Assembly: GCF_017308015.1 (NCBI RefSeq)
Contig: NZ_JAFKFW010000010.1
Coordinates: 62,001 to 126,000, forward strand
Source of the DNA: Allobosea sp.
GTDB taxonomy: Bacteria; Pseudomonadota; Alphaproteobacteria; Rhizobiales; Beijerinckiaceae
Reading direction: 5' to 3'
Length of the DNA: 64,000 nucleotides
In this document: positions 16,715-25,295 of the stretch, piece after piece
Position numbering within the stretch: position 1 is the first letter of the stretch
Layout of the letters: each line of letters opens with the position of its first letter
Made by a program: the position numbers and the translations under genes
Notes under the pieces: model-generated
What the model saw: the letters and a program-made list of their open reading frames with translations, nothing else
The model's database searches: none
Told to the model about the DNA's origin: nothing

Positions 16715-16951
16715 TCACTTCTTGCCGAGGGCGCCGATGCTGCTGAAGCGCGAGTTGAAGCGCGAGACGCGGCCGCCGCGGTCCATCAGTTGCTGGGTGC
16801 CGCCGGTCCAGGCCGGGTGGGTCTTGGGGTCGATGTCAAGGTTCAGCGTGTCGCCTTCCTTGCCGTAGGTCGAACGGGTGGCATATTCGGTGCCATCGGT
16901 CATGACGACCTTGATGGTGTGATAGTCGGGATGGATGCCAGCCTTGGCCAT
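16715..16951 (-). CDS. rpmE: 50S ribosomal protein L31
   Basis: 78 residues from the ATG at 16951 (GAGGA upstream). The start [20 protein letters not shown] and the [21 protein letters not shown] segment identify L31. The zinc-binding Cys pairs of classical L31 are absent: there is no Cys in the protein, only a [11 protein letters not shown] segment. This is the zinc-free form usual in alphaproteobacteria. The window contains only this copy, with a terminator right after it. Confidence 0.96.
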   Translation of the reverse strand: MAKAGIHPDYHTIKVVMTDGTEYATRSTYGKEGDTLNLDIDPKTHPAWTGGTQQLMDRGGRVSRFNSRFSSIGALGKK

Positions 16952-17219
16952 GACGAAATCCTCGGAGCTACAAAAACGGGCGCATCGACAAGCAGGCGAG
17001 CCTGCCCGGCCCGTCGAAAGAATTCGGATGAGCCTGTCGTGAAGTCGCGTGCACATATCGCAGCCGGCGCCCTAGCGCAAGCGCAACGCGCCTTTCGGGG
17101 CCTGCCCTGCGGCGTTGCGTCGTTTGCCAAGCTCGCCCCGATCGGCTTCACGGGGGCAGATTTGACAATGTTCCAAAGAGTGCGCGTGACGCGCGCGCGA
17201 GATGCAGGAGGCCCGGCGC

Positions 17220-18998
17220 GTGGCCGAAGCTGAGAAGAACGACAAGAAGGCGCGGCCCGATTTCCGCTCGCTCGCGGCCTTTTGGCCTTATGCGCGGGCG
17301 CAGAAGCGTCGGATCGCACTCGCTCTGGTGGCGCTCGTGGTCGCCTCGCTGGCGACATTGGCGCTGCCGCTGGCGGTGCGCCGCGTCATCGATGTCGGTT
17401 TCGCCGGCGGCGAGCGTCAGCTCGCCAACAGCTATTTCATCCTGCTGATCGGCGTCGTCGCCGTGCTGGCGCTGGCGAGTTCGGCGCGTTTCTATCTCGT
17501 CATGACGGTTGGCGAACGCATCGTCGCGTCGCTCCGCGCCGACGTCTTCCGCCACCTCACCCGGCTGGAGCCGGCCTTCTTCGATTCGAGCCGGGCGGGC
17601 GATCTCGTCTCGCGGTTGACCGCCGATACCACGCAGATCAAGTCGACCTTCGCCTCGACCGCCTCGATCGCACTGCGCAATGCCATCATGACGCTGGGGG
17701 CGCTCGCGATGATGGTGGCGACGAGTCCGCGGCTCTCCGCGATCGTCATCGGCGTCATTCCGCTGATCGTGATTCCGCTGGTCCTGTCCGGCCGTTCCGT
17801 CAGGCGGCGCTCGCGGGCAGCGCAAGACCGGCTCGCCGACGCCTCGGCCTTCGCGGCCGAGGCTGTCGGTGCCATCCGTACGATGCAGTCCTTCGGCGCC
17901 GCGCGCCAGACCTCGGCGCGATTCGAGGCGGCCTCCGACGACGCCTATGCCGCGTCGCGGGAGGCGACAGCCTCGCGTGCGTTGCTTTCGGGCGTCGCGA
18001 TCTTCCTGGTCAGTGCCAGCGTGGTCTGCGTCCTCTGGACGGGAGCGACCGAGGTCTTCGACGGACGGATGAGCGGCGGGCGACTCTCGCAGTTCATCCT
18101 CTATGCGGTGCTGGCGGCAAGCTCGCTCGGGCAGCTCTCCGAAGTCTATGGCGATATCAGTGCTGCCGCGGGCGCTTCGAGCCGGCTCGGCGAGATCCTG
18201 GCGCTGAAGCCCGCCATCGTCGCGCCGCCGCATCCGAAATCGATGCCGGCGCCCTCGCTCGGCGAACTCGCTTTCGAAAACGTCTCCTTCAGCTATCCCG
18301 GTCGCGTCGGGCCGGCGTTGTCGGACCTCAGCTTCGCGGTCCGGCCCGGCGAGCGGATCGCGCTGGTCGGGCCTTCAGGCGCCGGCAAGAGCACGGTGCT
18401 GCAACTGGCGCTGCGCTTCTACGATCCACAGGACGGGCGCGTCGTCGTCGACGGGGTCGCGGGACCGGAGGCCGATCCGGAAACGTGGCGCGAGCGCTTC
18501 GCGCTGGTACCGCAGGAGCCGACGGTGTTCGGCGTCTCGGTGCGCGACAACATCGCCTATGGCCGCCCCGGCGCCTCGCAAGAGGAGGTCGAGGCTGCGG
18601 CGAAACTCGCGGCGGCGGACGAGTTCATTCGCGCCCTGCCTAATGGCTACGAGACCGTCGTGGGCGAGCGCGGCGTGACGCTTTCGGGCGGGCAGCGCCA
18701 GCGTCTCGTCATCGCGCGAGCGATCCTGAAGGATGCGCCGATCCTGCTGCTCGACGAAGCCACCTCGGCTCTCGATTCCGAAAGCGAGCGGGCCGTGCAG
18801 GATGCACTCGATCGCCTGATGCAGGGCCGGACCACGCTGGTGGTGGCGCATCGGCTGGCGACCATCCTCTCGGCCGACCGCATCCTCGTCATGGAAGACG
18901 GGCGCATCGTCGAGGAAGGCAGCCATGCGGAGCTCAAGGCGCAGGGCGGTCTCTATGCCCGGCTGGCGGCGCTGCAGTTCGGGCTGGAGACGGCCTGA
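17220..18998 (+). CDS. ABC-type exporter, fused permease and ATPase
   Basis: About 592 residues. I prefer the GTG at 17220 because AGGAGG lies eight bases before it; an ATG at 17202 would place that motif inside the gene. Six membrane helices (about residues 25-310, starting IALALVALVVASLATLALPL) form an ABCB/MsbA-like half transporter. The nucleotide-binding domain follows, with Walker A GPSGAGKS near residue 383, signature LSGGQRQR near 488, Walker B ILLLDEATSALDS and the H-loop VVAHRLAT, all intact. Exports a lipid, peptide or drug-like substrate as a homodimer; which one cannot be said. The gene stands alone, divergent from rpmE and convergent with the cytochrome c gene. Confidence 0.93.
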   Translation: MAEAEKNDKKARPDFRSLAAFWPYARAQKRRIALALVALVVASLATLALPLAVRRVIDVGFAGGERQLANSYFILLIGVVAVLALASSARFYLVMTVGERIVASLRADVFRHLTRLEPAFFDSSRAGDLVSRLTADTTQIKSTFASTASIALRNAIMTLGALAMMVATSPRLSAIVIGVIPLIVIPLVLSGRSVRRRSRAAQDRLADASAFAAEAVGAIRTMQSFGAARQTSARFEAASDDAYAASREATASRALLSGVAIFLVSASVVCVLWTGATEVFDGRMSGGRLSQFILYAVLAASSLGQLSEVYGDISAAAGASSRLGEILALKPAIVAPPHPKSMPAPSLGELAFENVSFSYPGRVGPALSDLSFAVRPGERIALVGPSGAGKSTVLQLALRFYDPQDGRVVVDGVAGPEADPETWRERFALVPQEPTVFGVSVRDNIAYGRPGASQEEVEAAAKLAAADEFIRALPNGYETVVGERGVTLSGGQRQRLVIARAILKDAPILLLDEATSALDSESERAVQDALDRLMQGRTTLVVAHRLATILSADRILVMEDGRIVEEGSHAELKAQGGLYARLAALQFGLETA

Positions 18999-19004
18999 GC
19001 CGTC

Positions 19005-19328
19005 TCAGCGCGGCGGCAGGGCAGCATAGTAGGCTGCGAGCGCGGCGATCTCCTGCGCTGACATCAGGCGCGCCATGTAGCGCATCTCCTTGTGCTGGCG
19101 CTTGCCCGAGCGGAACGCCATCATCTGATTGTAGAGATACCGCTCGTTCTGCCCCGCCAGATGCGGCACTTCGGTGTCGCGGGCGATGCCGTCGACGCCA
19201 TGGCAGGCGGCGCATTCCTCAATCGTGGACGTTCGCGGCTCGGCCGAGGCGGGGCTGGTCGCAAGCAACGCACCGATAGCGAGCAGCGGCGCGCCCATCG
19301 AGAGCCGGGGAAGGGGCCTGCGGGGCAT
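19005..19328 (-). CDS. Small periplasmic c-type cytochrome
   Basis: 107 residues. N-terminal signal peptide (MGAPLLAIGALLATSPASAE) then one haem-binding site CAACH at residues 39-43 and candidate axial Met in a MRYMARLM stretch. Resembles class I cytochromes of the sulfide/cytochrome c4-like type (GVDGIARDTEVPHLAGQNERYLYNQM). Carries electrons in the periplasm; partner unknown. It starts only three bases after the MotB-like gene ends, so it is the third gene of that unit, an unusual pairing. Confidence 0.9.
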   Translation of the reverse strand: MPRRPLPRLSMGAPLLAIGALLATSPASAEPRTSTIEECAACHGVDGIARDTEVPHLAGQNERYLYNQMMAFRSGKRQHKEMRYMARLMSAQEIAALAAYYAALPPR

Positions 19329-19331
19329 GCG

Positions 19332-20351
19332 TCAGCGTTCCGTGATCTTGAATTCGATGCGGCGGTTGCGGCGGTGCGCCTCGTCCGTGTTGGCGACGTC
19401 GAGGGGCTGGTATTCGCCGAAGCCGGTCGCCGCGACGCGGTCCGTCGGCAGGCCGCGCGAGATCAGGTACTCGACCACGGCGATGGCGCGGGCCGAGGAC
19501 AGATACCAGTTCGAGGGGAACTGGGCCGACTTGATCGGACGGTTATCGGTGTGGCCGTCGACGCGCAGGATCCAGGGCAGGTCCGGCGGCATCTCGTTGC
19601 CGAGATCGAGCAGGATGGTCGCGAGCTTGTCGAGCTCGCCCTTGCCCTCGGGCTTCAGCACGGCCTGGCCGGCGTCGAAGAAGACCTCGGACTGGAAGAC
19701 GAAGCGGTCGCCGACGACGCGGATGTCAGGCCGCGTGCCGAGCACCTGCCGCAGCCGCCCGAAGAAGTCCGAACGGTAGCGGGCGAGTTCCTGCACGCGC
19801 TGGGCGAGAGCGACGTTGAGGCGCGAGCCGAGCTCTGAGATGCGGGCCTGCGAATCCTTGTCCTTGGCCTCGGAGGCGGCCAACGCCTCTTCCAGCGCGG
19901 CGAGCTGGCGGCGCATCGCCTGGATCTGCTGGTTGACGAGGTCGACGGTCGCCTGGGCGCGGGCCGAAAGCTGCTTCTCGGCGTCGAGCGCCTTCTGCGA
20001 TTCTGCAAGCTGGGCGTTCGCGCTGCTGCCGGCTTGCGTGTCGATGAGGCCTTGCAGGCGGGTGCGTTCGCCCTGCGTCTGGGCAAGCGTCGACTGCATG
20101 AGCTGGAGGTTCTCCTGCGCCTGCCGGTTGGAGGAGCGCTCCAGAGCGAGCAGGTCGGTCAGCTCCGAAATCTGCTTGTTCAGGCGCTCCAGCGCCGTGT
20201 CCTTGCCGGTCAGTTCCTGCGACAGGAAGAACTGGCCGAGCACGAAGACGGTGAGCAGGAAGACGATGCCGATCAGCATCGTCGAGAGCGCGTCGACGAA
20301 GCCGGGCCAGAAATTGACGTCCTCGCGGCGATGGGCGCGGGAGAGGGCCAT
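19332..20351 (-). CDS. MotB/OmpA-domain protein, non-flagellar
   Basis: 339 residues: one N-terminal transmembrane helix (about 20-42, ALSTMLIGIVFLLTVFVLGQ), a long coiled coil (about 45-190) rich in Gln, Leu and Ala, and a C-terminal OmpA-like peptidoglycan-binding domain with VDGHTDNRPI, FPSNWYLSSARA and GFGEYQPL. This is the MotB/OmpA architecture. No other flagellar gene is nearby, so it is better seen as half of a generic proton-channel pair with the MotA/ExbB-like gene 29 bases upstream. In the family such pairs anchor to the cell wall and convert proton flow into mechanical work. Confidence 0.9.
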   Translation of the reverse strand: MALSRAHRREDVNFWPGFVDALSTMLIGIVFLLTVFVLGQFFLSQELTGKDTALERLNKQISELTDLLALERSSNRQAQENLQLMQSTLAQTQGERTRLQGLIDTQAGSSANAQLAESQKALDAEKQLSARAQATVDLVNQQIQAMRRQLAALEEALAASEAKDKDSQARISELGSRLNVALAQRVQELARYRSDFFGRLRQVLGTRPDIRVVGDRFVFQSEVFFDAGQAVLKPEGKGELDKLATILLDLGNEMPPDLPWILRVDGHTDNRPIKSAQFPSNWYLSSARAIAVVEYLISRGLPTDRVAATGFGEYQPLDVANTDEAHRRNRRIEFKITER

Positions 20352-20380
20352 CCGTCAGGTTCCTATGGTGCCGAGCGGGA

Positions 20381-21391
20381 TCATGGCTCGGTGACCTGGT
20401 CGGCAGTAAGGCGGTCGATCAGGCGCTTCAGGTCCTTCTCGCGGGCGGCCTGGGCCTCGACCCAGTCGCGGATCATCTGCTGTTCGGAGCGCATGTGCTG
20501 GACGAGGCCCTGGATGCCCTCGGCGAGATTCGAGAGAGCCTGGGTCGCGGCGCGGTTGTTGGAGGCGCCGTCGGCCATGGCGGCGCTGAGCTGCTCGAAA
20601 CGGTCGGCGAGCGGGTTGCCGGTTGCCAGCAGTGTAGCGGGCGCCTCGGGCGTGCCGGTGCGGCTGCCGAGCCAGCTCTCGACCTCGTTGCGGAAGCGGC
20701 GCTGGGCCTGCCCGACCTGAAGGTCGAGGAAGCCGAGGATCAGGGAGCCGGCGATGCCGAAGAGCGAGGACGAGAAGGATAGACCCATGCCGGCGAGCGG
20801 GGCGGAAAGCCCCGCCTTCAATTCGTCGAAGAGCACGCCGGCCTCGGCACCGGTGCGCAGCGACTTGATGACGGTACCCACCGAGCCGACCGTGTCGAGC
20901 AGGCCCCAGAAGGTGCCGAGCAGGCCGAGGAAGACGAGCAGGCCGCTGAGATAACGCAGTACCTCGCGTCCATCGTCCAGCCTCACGGCGATCGATTCGA
21001 GCACCGATACGGCCTGGGCCGGAGCCAGCGTACCCCGCTCCAGCGCCGGCAGGACGGAGCCCATCGGAGCGATGACCTGGCCGCGGCGGACTTCTGCCGA
21101 TGCCGGATCGACGGCGAGGCTGGTCGCGGCGCGCGCCTCGCTGTAGAGCCGCCAGAGCTCGCGCAGCGCGATCAGGCAGCCGACGAAGAGGGCACCCAGG
21201 ATGAGGCCGTTCAGCCCCGGATTGGTCATGAAGGCCTGGACCAGCCCGGCCTGGAGGATGTAGCCGAGGAAGCCGATCAGGGCGAGGAAGAGGACCGCGC
21301 GGACGACATAGCGCAGCGGCCTGGAGAAGCGGACCTGCGTCCGCATCGGCGCGGCCGTTGCCGGTCTGGCCGCGAAATCCTCAATCGCCAT
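20381..21391 (-). CDS. MotA/TolQ/ExbB-like proton channel protein, non-flagellar
   Basis: 336 residues from the ATG at 21391. Four hydrophobic helices: about 30-50 (YVVRAVLFLALIGFLGYILQ), 60-80, 160-185 (YLSGLLVFLGLLGTFWGLLDT) and 205-235 (PLAGMGLSFSSSLFGIAG). The last two contain the conserved channel features of the MotA/TolQ/ExbB fold. The C-terminal part is a soluble helical segment. Operon order is this gene, the MotB/OmpA protein, then cytochrome c. The tolQ-tolR pair is encoded separately at 40.9-42.1 kb, so this is a distinct system. Confidence 0.88.
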   Translation of the reverse strand: MAIEDFAARPATAAPMRTQVRFSRPLRYVVRAVLFLALIGFLGYILQAGLVQAFMTNPGLNGLILGALFVGCLIALRELWRLYSEARAATSLAVDPASAEVRRGQVIAPMGSVLPALERGTLAPAQAVSVLESIAVRLDDGREVLRYLSGLLVFLGLLGTFWGLLDTVGSVGTVIKSLRTGAEAGVLFDELKAGLSAPLAGMGLSFSSSLFGIAGSLILGFLDLQVGQAQRRFRNEVESWLGSRTGTPEAPATLLATGNPLADRFEQLSAAMADGASNNRAATQALSNLAEGIQGLVQHMRSEQQMIRDWVEAQAAREKDLKRLIDRLTADQVTEP

Positions 21392-21488
21392 GCGTCGTCT
21401 TCCGTTCGCCTCGGAGTGCGGGAGGACTGTCGCCTCCCACGCCGCCGGGATCAAGCACGAAAGAGCAACAGTTTTGAGGCTGTGGGCC

Positions 21489-22280
21489 TCAGGCGGCCGC
21501 GGTCTTGAGCGCCTGGCTGAGCGCGCGCTCGCCGGCCTCGTTGCCGCAGATGATGTCCTTCGCGCTGGTCATCGGCTTGCCGTCGAGCGTGCCGAAGGTG
21601 CCGCCGGCCTCGCGGATCAGCACGGCGCCGGCCGCGAAATCCCAGGTGTTGAGGCCGCGTTCCCAATAGGCGTCCATGCGGCCGGCGGCGACATAGGCGA
21701 TGTCGAGCGCGGCCGAGCCCATGCGGCGGACATTGGCGAAGCGCGGCATCACGGCGGCGAGCTCGCGCAGAAACTGGCCGTGGCCGCCCTTGCCGATATG
21801 CGGGATGCCGGTGCCGATCAGCATGTCGGCCGGCTCGTTGCGGCCGGAGACGCGCAGGCGGCGGTTGTTGACGAAGGCGCCCTTGCCCTTCTCGGCCATG
21901 AACATCTCGTCCTTGGCAGCATCATAGATCACGCCGGCGATGAACTGGTTGTCGCGCTCCAGCGCGACCGAGATATTCCAGTGCGGGATGCCGCGCAGGA
22001 AGTTGTGGGTGCCGTCGAGCGGATCGATATGCCAGCGGTTGCTCTCGTCGGTGCCGTGGACGACGCCGCTCTCCTCCATGACGAAGCCGTAGCCGGGGCG
22101 GGCTTTCTCCAGCGATTCGCGCAGGATCTCCTCGGCCTTGTGATCGGCCTTCGAGACGAAGTCGCCCGGACCCTTGGCGAGCACCTGCAGGTTCTCGACC
22201 TCGCCGAAGTCGCGCTTCAGCGAGCGGGACGCCTTCATCACGGCGTCGGTCATCACGGTCATCAGGGGGGAGCGGATCAT
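21489..22280 (-). CDS. Inositol monophosphatase family protein
   Basis: 263 residues from the ATG at 22280 (GAGG six bases upstream). Metal-dependent phosphatase with the family signatures intact: EESG (residues 69-72 region), the WHIDPLDGTHNF motif that carries the metal-binding aspartates (Asp86, Asp89) and WDFAAGAVLIREAGG near the C-terminus. In bacteria such proteins hydrolyse inositol phosphate or related sugar phosphates; SuhB, a family member, also acts on rRNA transcription. I assign only the family. It lies downstream of the Sel1 gene on the same strand with a gap of 93 bases. Confidence 0.92.
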   Translation of the reverse strand: MIRSPLMTVMTDAVMKASRSLKRDFGEVENLQVLAKGPGDFVSKADHKAEEILRESLEKARPGYGFVMEESGVVHGTDESNRWHIDPLDGTHNFLRGIPHWNISVALERDNQFIAGVIYDAAKDEMFMAEKGKGAFVNNRRLRVSGRNEPADMLIGTGIPHIGKGGHGQFLRELAAVMPRFANVRRMGSAALDIAYVAAGRMDAYWERGLNTWDFAAGAVLIREAGGTFGTLDGKPMTSAKDIICGNEAGERALSQALKTAAA

Positions 22281-22373
22281 CGGAAACCTCTTGCGCGCCA
22301 CAACGGCGCGGTGAGCCAGCGGCGCAAGCCTCGCGCCCGGCAAGAATTTAGTGAGCCGTCACTTGCGCGGGTC

Positions 22374-23294
22374 TCAGGGCGCCGTCAAGACGGCGCTGCT
22401 GATCCGGCTGGCAGCCATGCGGGCGGCGCGGGCCTGCTGCTCGGGCTTGAGGCGCTCGAACAGGTCGTCCAGCGCGTCGTCCTTGAGGCCCTGTGATCTG
22501 GCCGCAAGGTGCCAGGCAGCCGCCTCGATCGTGTCGGGCGCGATGCCGAGCCCGAACTGATAGAGCTTGGCGAGGCGGTTCTGGGCGATCGGGTTGCCCT
22601 GCCAGGCAGCGCGCCGGAACAGGCTCGCGGCAGCGGCCTCGTCCTTCTCCACGCCGGTGCCGTTGAACAGCATGATGGCGTATTCGACCTCCCCCGGCAC
22701 GTTGCCGGCCGCCGATGCCTGCTTCATCCAGCGGGCGGCGACCTCCTCGCTCGCAGGCATGCCGCGGCCCTGCTTGGCCAGAACGCCGAGCGCATACATG
22801 GCGTCGCCGACCTGGGCCTTCGCCGCGATTTCGAGGCAGGCGACGGCGCGCTTGTCGTCTTCCTGCCGGTTTGCCGCGAGCAAAGCGATGGCGAGGTTGT
22901 AGTTGGCGGCGGGGTGGCCTGCGGCTGCCGCCTTTTCCAGCAGGGCCCCGGCGCGGGCAGCGTCGCGCTTGCCGCTCTTCTCGTCCAGAAGCTGCGTCGC
23001 GAGCGCAAAGGTAGCGTTGATGTCGCCTCGTGTCTCGGCGCGCTCGTACCACTCTGTCGCGATTTTCGGATCCGGTGCGACGCCCAGCCCCTGACGATAG
23101 AGCTCGCCGACCAAGGTCATTGCCGCGGCATCGGAGCTGTCGGCCTCGATGCGTATGAGCGCTTCGGCCAGCGCGCGCCGGTAGTGGCCGGCCTGATAGG
23201 CGCCATAGGCCATATCCGGCACCGGCGCCGCCTCGGCAGGGGCTGCGAGGAGGGCGCCGGAGAGCAGGACGAGCAGCCCGGCAAACAGCTTCAT
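22374..23294 (-). CDS. Sel1-repeat periplasmic protein
   Basis: 306 residues. Signal peptide (MKLFAGLLVLLSGALLAAPAEA) then repeated Sel1-like units: AAMTLVGELYRQGLGVAPDP, then NATFALATQLL, AGALLEKAAAAGHPAANYNL, AMYALGVLAKQGRGMPASEE, EYAIMLFNGTGVEKDE and NRLAKLYQFGLGIAPD. Such alpha-helical solenoids act as protein-binding platforms in the periplasm. The ATG overlaps the stop of the ThiE-like gene by four bases, so it is translationally coupled to it. Function unknown. Confidence 0.9.
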   Translation of the reverse strand: MKLFAGLLVLLSGALLAAPAEAAPVPDMAYGAYQAGHYRRALAEALIRIEADSSDAAAMTLVGELYRQGLGVAPDPKIATEWYERAETRGDINATFALATQLLDEKSGKRDAARAGALLEKAAAAGHPAANYNLAIALLAANRQEDDKRAVACLEIAAKAQVGDAMYALGVLAKQGRGMPASEEVAARWMKQASAAGNVPGEVEYAIMLFNGTGVEKDEAAAASLFRRAAWQGNPIAQNRLAKLYQFGLGIAPDTIEAAAWHLAARSQGLKDDALDDLFERLKPEQQARAARMAASRISSAVLTAP

Positions 23295-23944
23295 TGCGCT
23301 GCTTTCCGTGCAGCACAGGCGGCCGTCGCCTGGTTGGCCTGCTCGACCAGCGCGCGGATATCCTGTCCCTCCTCGAAGGCCCAGGCGCCTAGCGCGACGA
23401 ATTCCGCGCCGGTCTCGACCAGTGCCGGGATGGATTCGGCATCGGGGGCATAGGCGACGCAGGGCGTCTCGAAGATTTCGGCCCACCAGCCGGCGCGCTC
23501 GACCACGGCTGCCAGCGGAGGCAGCGAGCCGTCCGGGCGGGGTTCTCCGAACATCACGTAGTCGACGCCGGCCTCGCCGGCATCCATGGCGTCATGGCGA
23601 GCGCGCAGGCCGCCGATGCCGATGATGCGCTCGCTCTTGAGGCTGGAGCGGGCCTCGGCAACTGCAGCCGGGCCGCCGGTGAGATGAACGCCATCAGCGC
23701 CGCCGCGCGTGGCGACGAGTGCGTTATCCTCGACGACGAGCGCGACATTGTTGGCCTGGACCGGACCGGCGAGGCGCTTGACGCGCTCGATCCTGCTGCG
23801 GTCGTCGCCGGGGGCGAGGCGCAGCAGTATGGCGGCGATGTCGCCGCCGGCCATGGCCTGCATCAGACGAAAGGCCATGGCCTCCGCATCCGTGACGGGA
23901 GGGGTGACGAGCATCAGGCGAGTGGGGGGGGATTGTGTGGTCAT
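23291..23944 (-). CDS. ThiE-like (thiamine phosphate synthase family) protein
   Basis: 217 residues with a TIM-barrel pattern: LMLVTPPV at the start, ATRGGADGVHLTGGPAAV (cf. ThiE GADGVHLGQ), IGIGGLRARHDAMDAGEAGVDYVMFGEP (cf. GVSTH...GADYIGxGP). It departs from canonical ThiE: no QLRxK loop, an ED in place of the ND of the pyrophosphate/metal region, and no GGI near the C-terminus. It may therefore be a divergent paralogue rather than the main thiamine enzyme. Stop and start codons overlap with both neighbours by four bases (ATGA), so benE, this gene and the Sel1 gene form a coupled operon. Confidence 0.75.
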   Translation of the reverse strand: MTTQSPPTRLMLVTPPVTDAEAMAFRLMQAMAGGDIAAILLRLAPGDDRSRIERVKRLAGPVQANNVALVVEDNALVATRGGADGVHLTGGPAAVAEARSSLKSERIIGIGGLRARHDAMDAGEAGVDYVMFGEPRPDGSLPPLAAVVERAGWWAEIFETPCVAYAPDAESIPALVETGAEFVALGAWAFEEGQDIRALVEQANQATAACAARKAAQ

Positions 23945-25155
23945 GATCGGCTGCGCAAACGGCCCGTAGCGAAGTCCAATGTCAAGACCGCAAGCCCGGC
24001 AACCAGACTCCAGAAGGCCGAGCCGATGCCGAAGAGCGAAAGGCTGGAGGCCGCGATCGCGAAGGTGACGACGGCTGCGAAGCGCTCCTTGTCGGAGGAC
24101 ATGGCCTGCCCGAGCGCGCCCGTCAGCGAGCCGATCAGGCCGAGGCCGGCGACGGCGACGATCAAGGCTTTCGGCAACGCGAGCAGCAGGGCGATCAGCA
24201 GGCCGGTGGAAGCGGCGACGACGAAATAGAACAAGCCATAGAGCACGCCGGCCTTCCAGCGCTGGGCCGGATCGGGATGAGTGTCGCCGCCGGTGCAGAT
24301 CGAGGCCGATATCGCGGCCATGTTCGTCATATGCGCCCCGAACGGGGCGGTCAGCAGCGAGGTCAGGCCGGTGACGAACAGCGAGGGTGCGGTCGGCGGA
24401 TTGTAGCCGGAGGCGCGCAGCACGGCGAAGCCCGGCAGGTTCTGGGCGGCCATGGTGACGAGATAGAGCGGGACGCCGATGCCGAGCATGGCGGGAATAT
24501 CGAAGCGCGGCGTGACGAATTCGAGGCCGCTCAGCGTCATTGCGCCGGCAGGCCAGGCGCTGAGCCCGCCGAGGAAGCTGATTACGATGCCGGTTGCGAG
24601 CGCGGCGATGACGCCGAGAAAGGGATTGATGAGCCGCGCTACGAGGAAGACGGCGAGCAGCGGCAGGACGAGGCCGGGCGAGAGCCGCATCTCGTCGAAG
24701 ACCGCGACGACGAAGCGGAAGATGACACCGGCGAGCATTGCTGCCGCAACCGGCATCGGGATGCGCTCGATCAGCCTGCCGAGCGGCCGGAAGGCGGCGG
24801 TCAGCATCATCAGGACGGCCGCGACCAGGAAGGCGCCGACGGCGGAAGCCATGTCGAAGCCGGTGACGGCTGCGATCAGGGCCGCGCCCGGCGTCGACCA
24901 GGCGCAGATCATCGGCATGCGGTACCGCCAGGACAGAAAGAGGCTGGAGGCACCGGTCGCGAGGCAGAGGGCCGCGATCCAGGAGATGGTCTGGCCGGGC
25001 GTCGCGCCCAGCGCCTGCGCGGCCTGCAGGATGACGGCGACGGAAGCTGTGAAGCCGACGAAGACCGCGACCAGGGCAGAAAAGACGATCGACATGGTAC
25101 GGAAAGCCGGCTGGAACGAAAGCAAGCCAGCGTTGAACCAGAAAATGCGGGACAC
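23941..25155 (-). CDS. Benzoate/H+ symporter family (BenE-like) permease
   Basis: About 404 residues from a GTG at 25155; an ATG at 25095 (MSIVFSALVAVFVGFTASVA) is equally possible because neither has a clear binding site. Eleven or so hydrophobic helices. The motifs WRYRMPMICAWSTPGAALIA, PVAAAMLAGVIFRFVVAVFD and PFGAHMTNMAAISASICTG are characteristic of BenE/YdcO. BenE members import benzoate or similar aromatic acids with protons; the real substrate here is unknown. First gene of the coupled trio with the ThiE-like and Sel1 genes. Confidence 0.88.
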   Translation of the reverse strand: MSRIFWFNAGLLSFQPAFRTMSIVFSALVAVFVGFTASVAVILQAAQALGATPGQTISWIAALCLATGASSLFLSWRYRMPMICAWSTPGAALIAAVTGFDMASAVGAFLVAAVLMMLTAAFRPLGRLIERIPMPVAAAMLAGVIFRFVVAVFDEMRLSPGLVLPLLAVFLVARLINPFLGVIAALATGIVISFLGGLSAWPAGAMTLSGLEFVTPRFDIPAMLGIGVPLYLVTMAAQNLPGFAVLRASGYNPPTAPSLFVTGLTSLLTAPFGAHMTNMAAISASICTGGDTHPDPAQRWKAGVLYGLFYFVVAASTGLLIALLLALPKALIVAVAGLGLIGSLTGALGQAMSSDKERFAAVVTFAIAASSLSLFGIGSAFWSLVAGLAVLTLDFATGRLRSRS

Positions 25156-25295
25156 GGAAAGGGCGGCGGGCGCAAGGCCAGTCCTACGCGCGGGGCTTGC
25201 CCGGAGATGGGCTGCGGTTGGAAGAGCCTGTCATGCGGGTGTCAATGGCCGGGTCTAGCTGCGCATTATTCCAATCCGAAGTGGTGGGGACGGCC

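Noticed and set aside
17202-17219. ATG at 17202 as start of the ABC exporter
   Set aside because: It would place the AGGAGG inside the gene; the GTG at 17220 is correctly spaced from it, though the longer form cannot be excluded.
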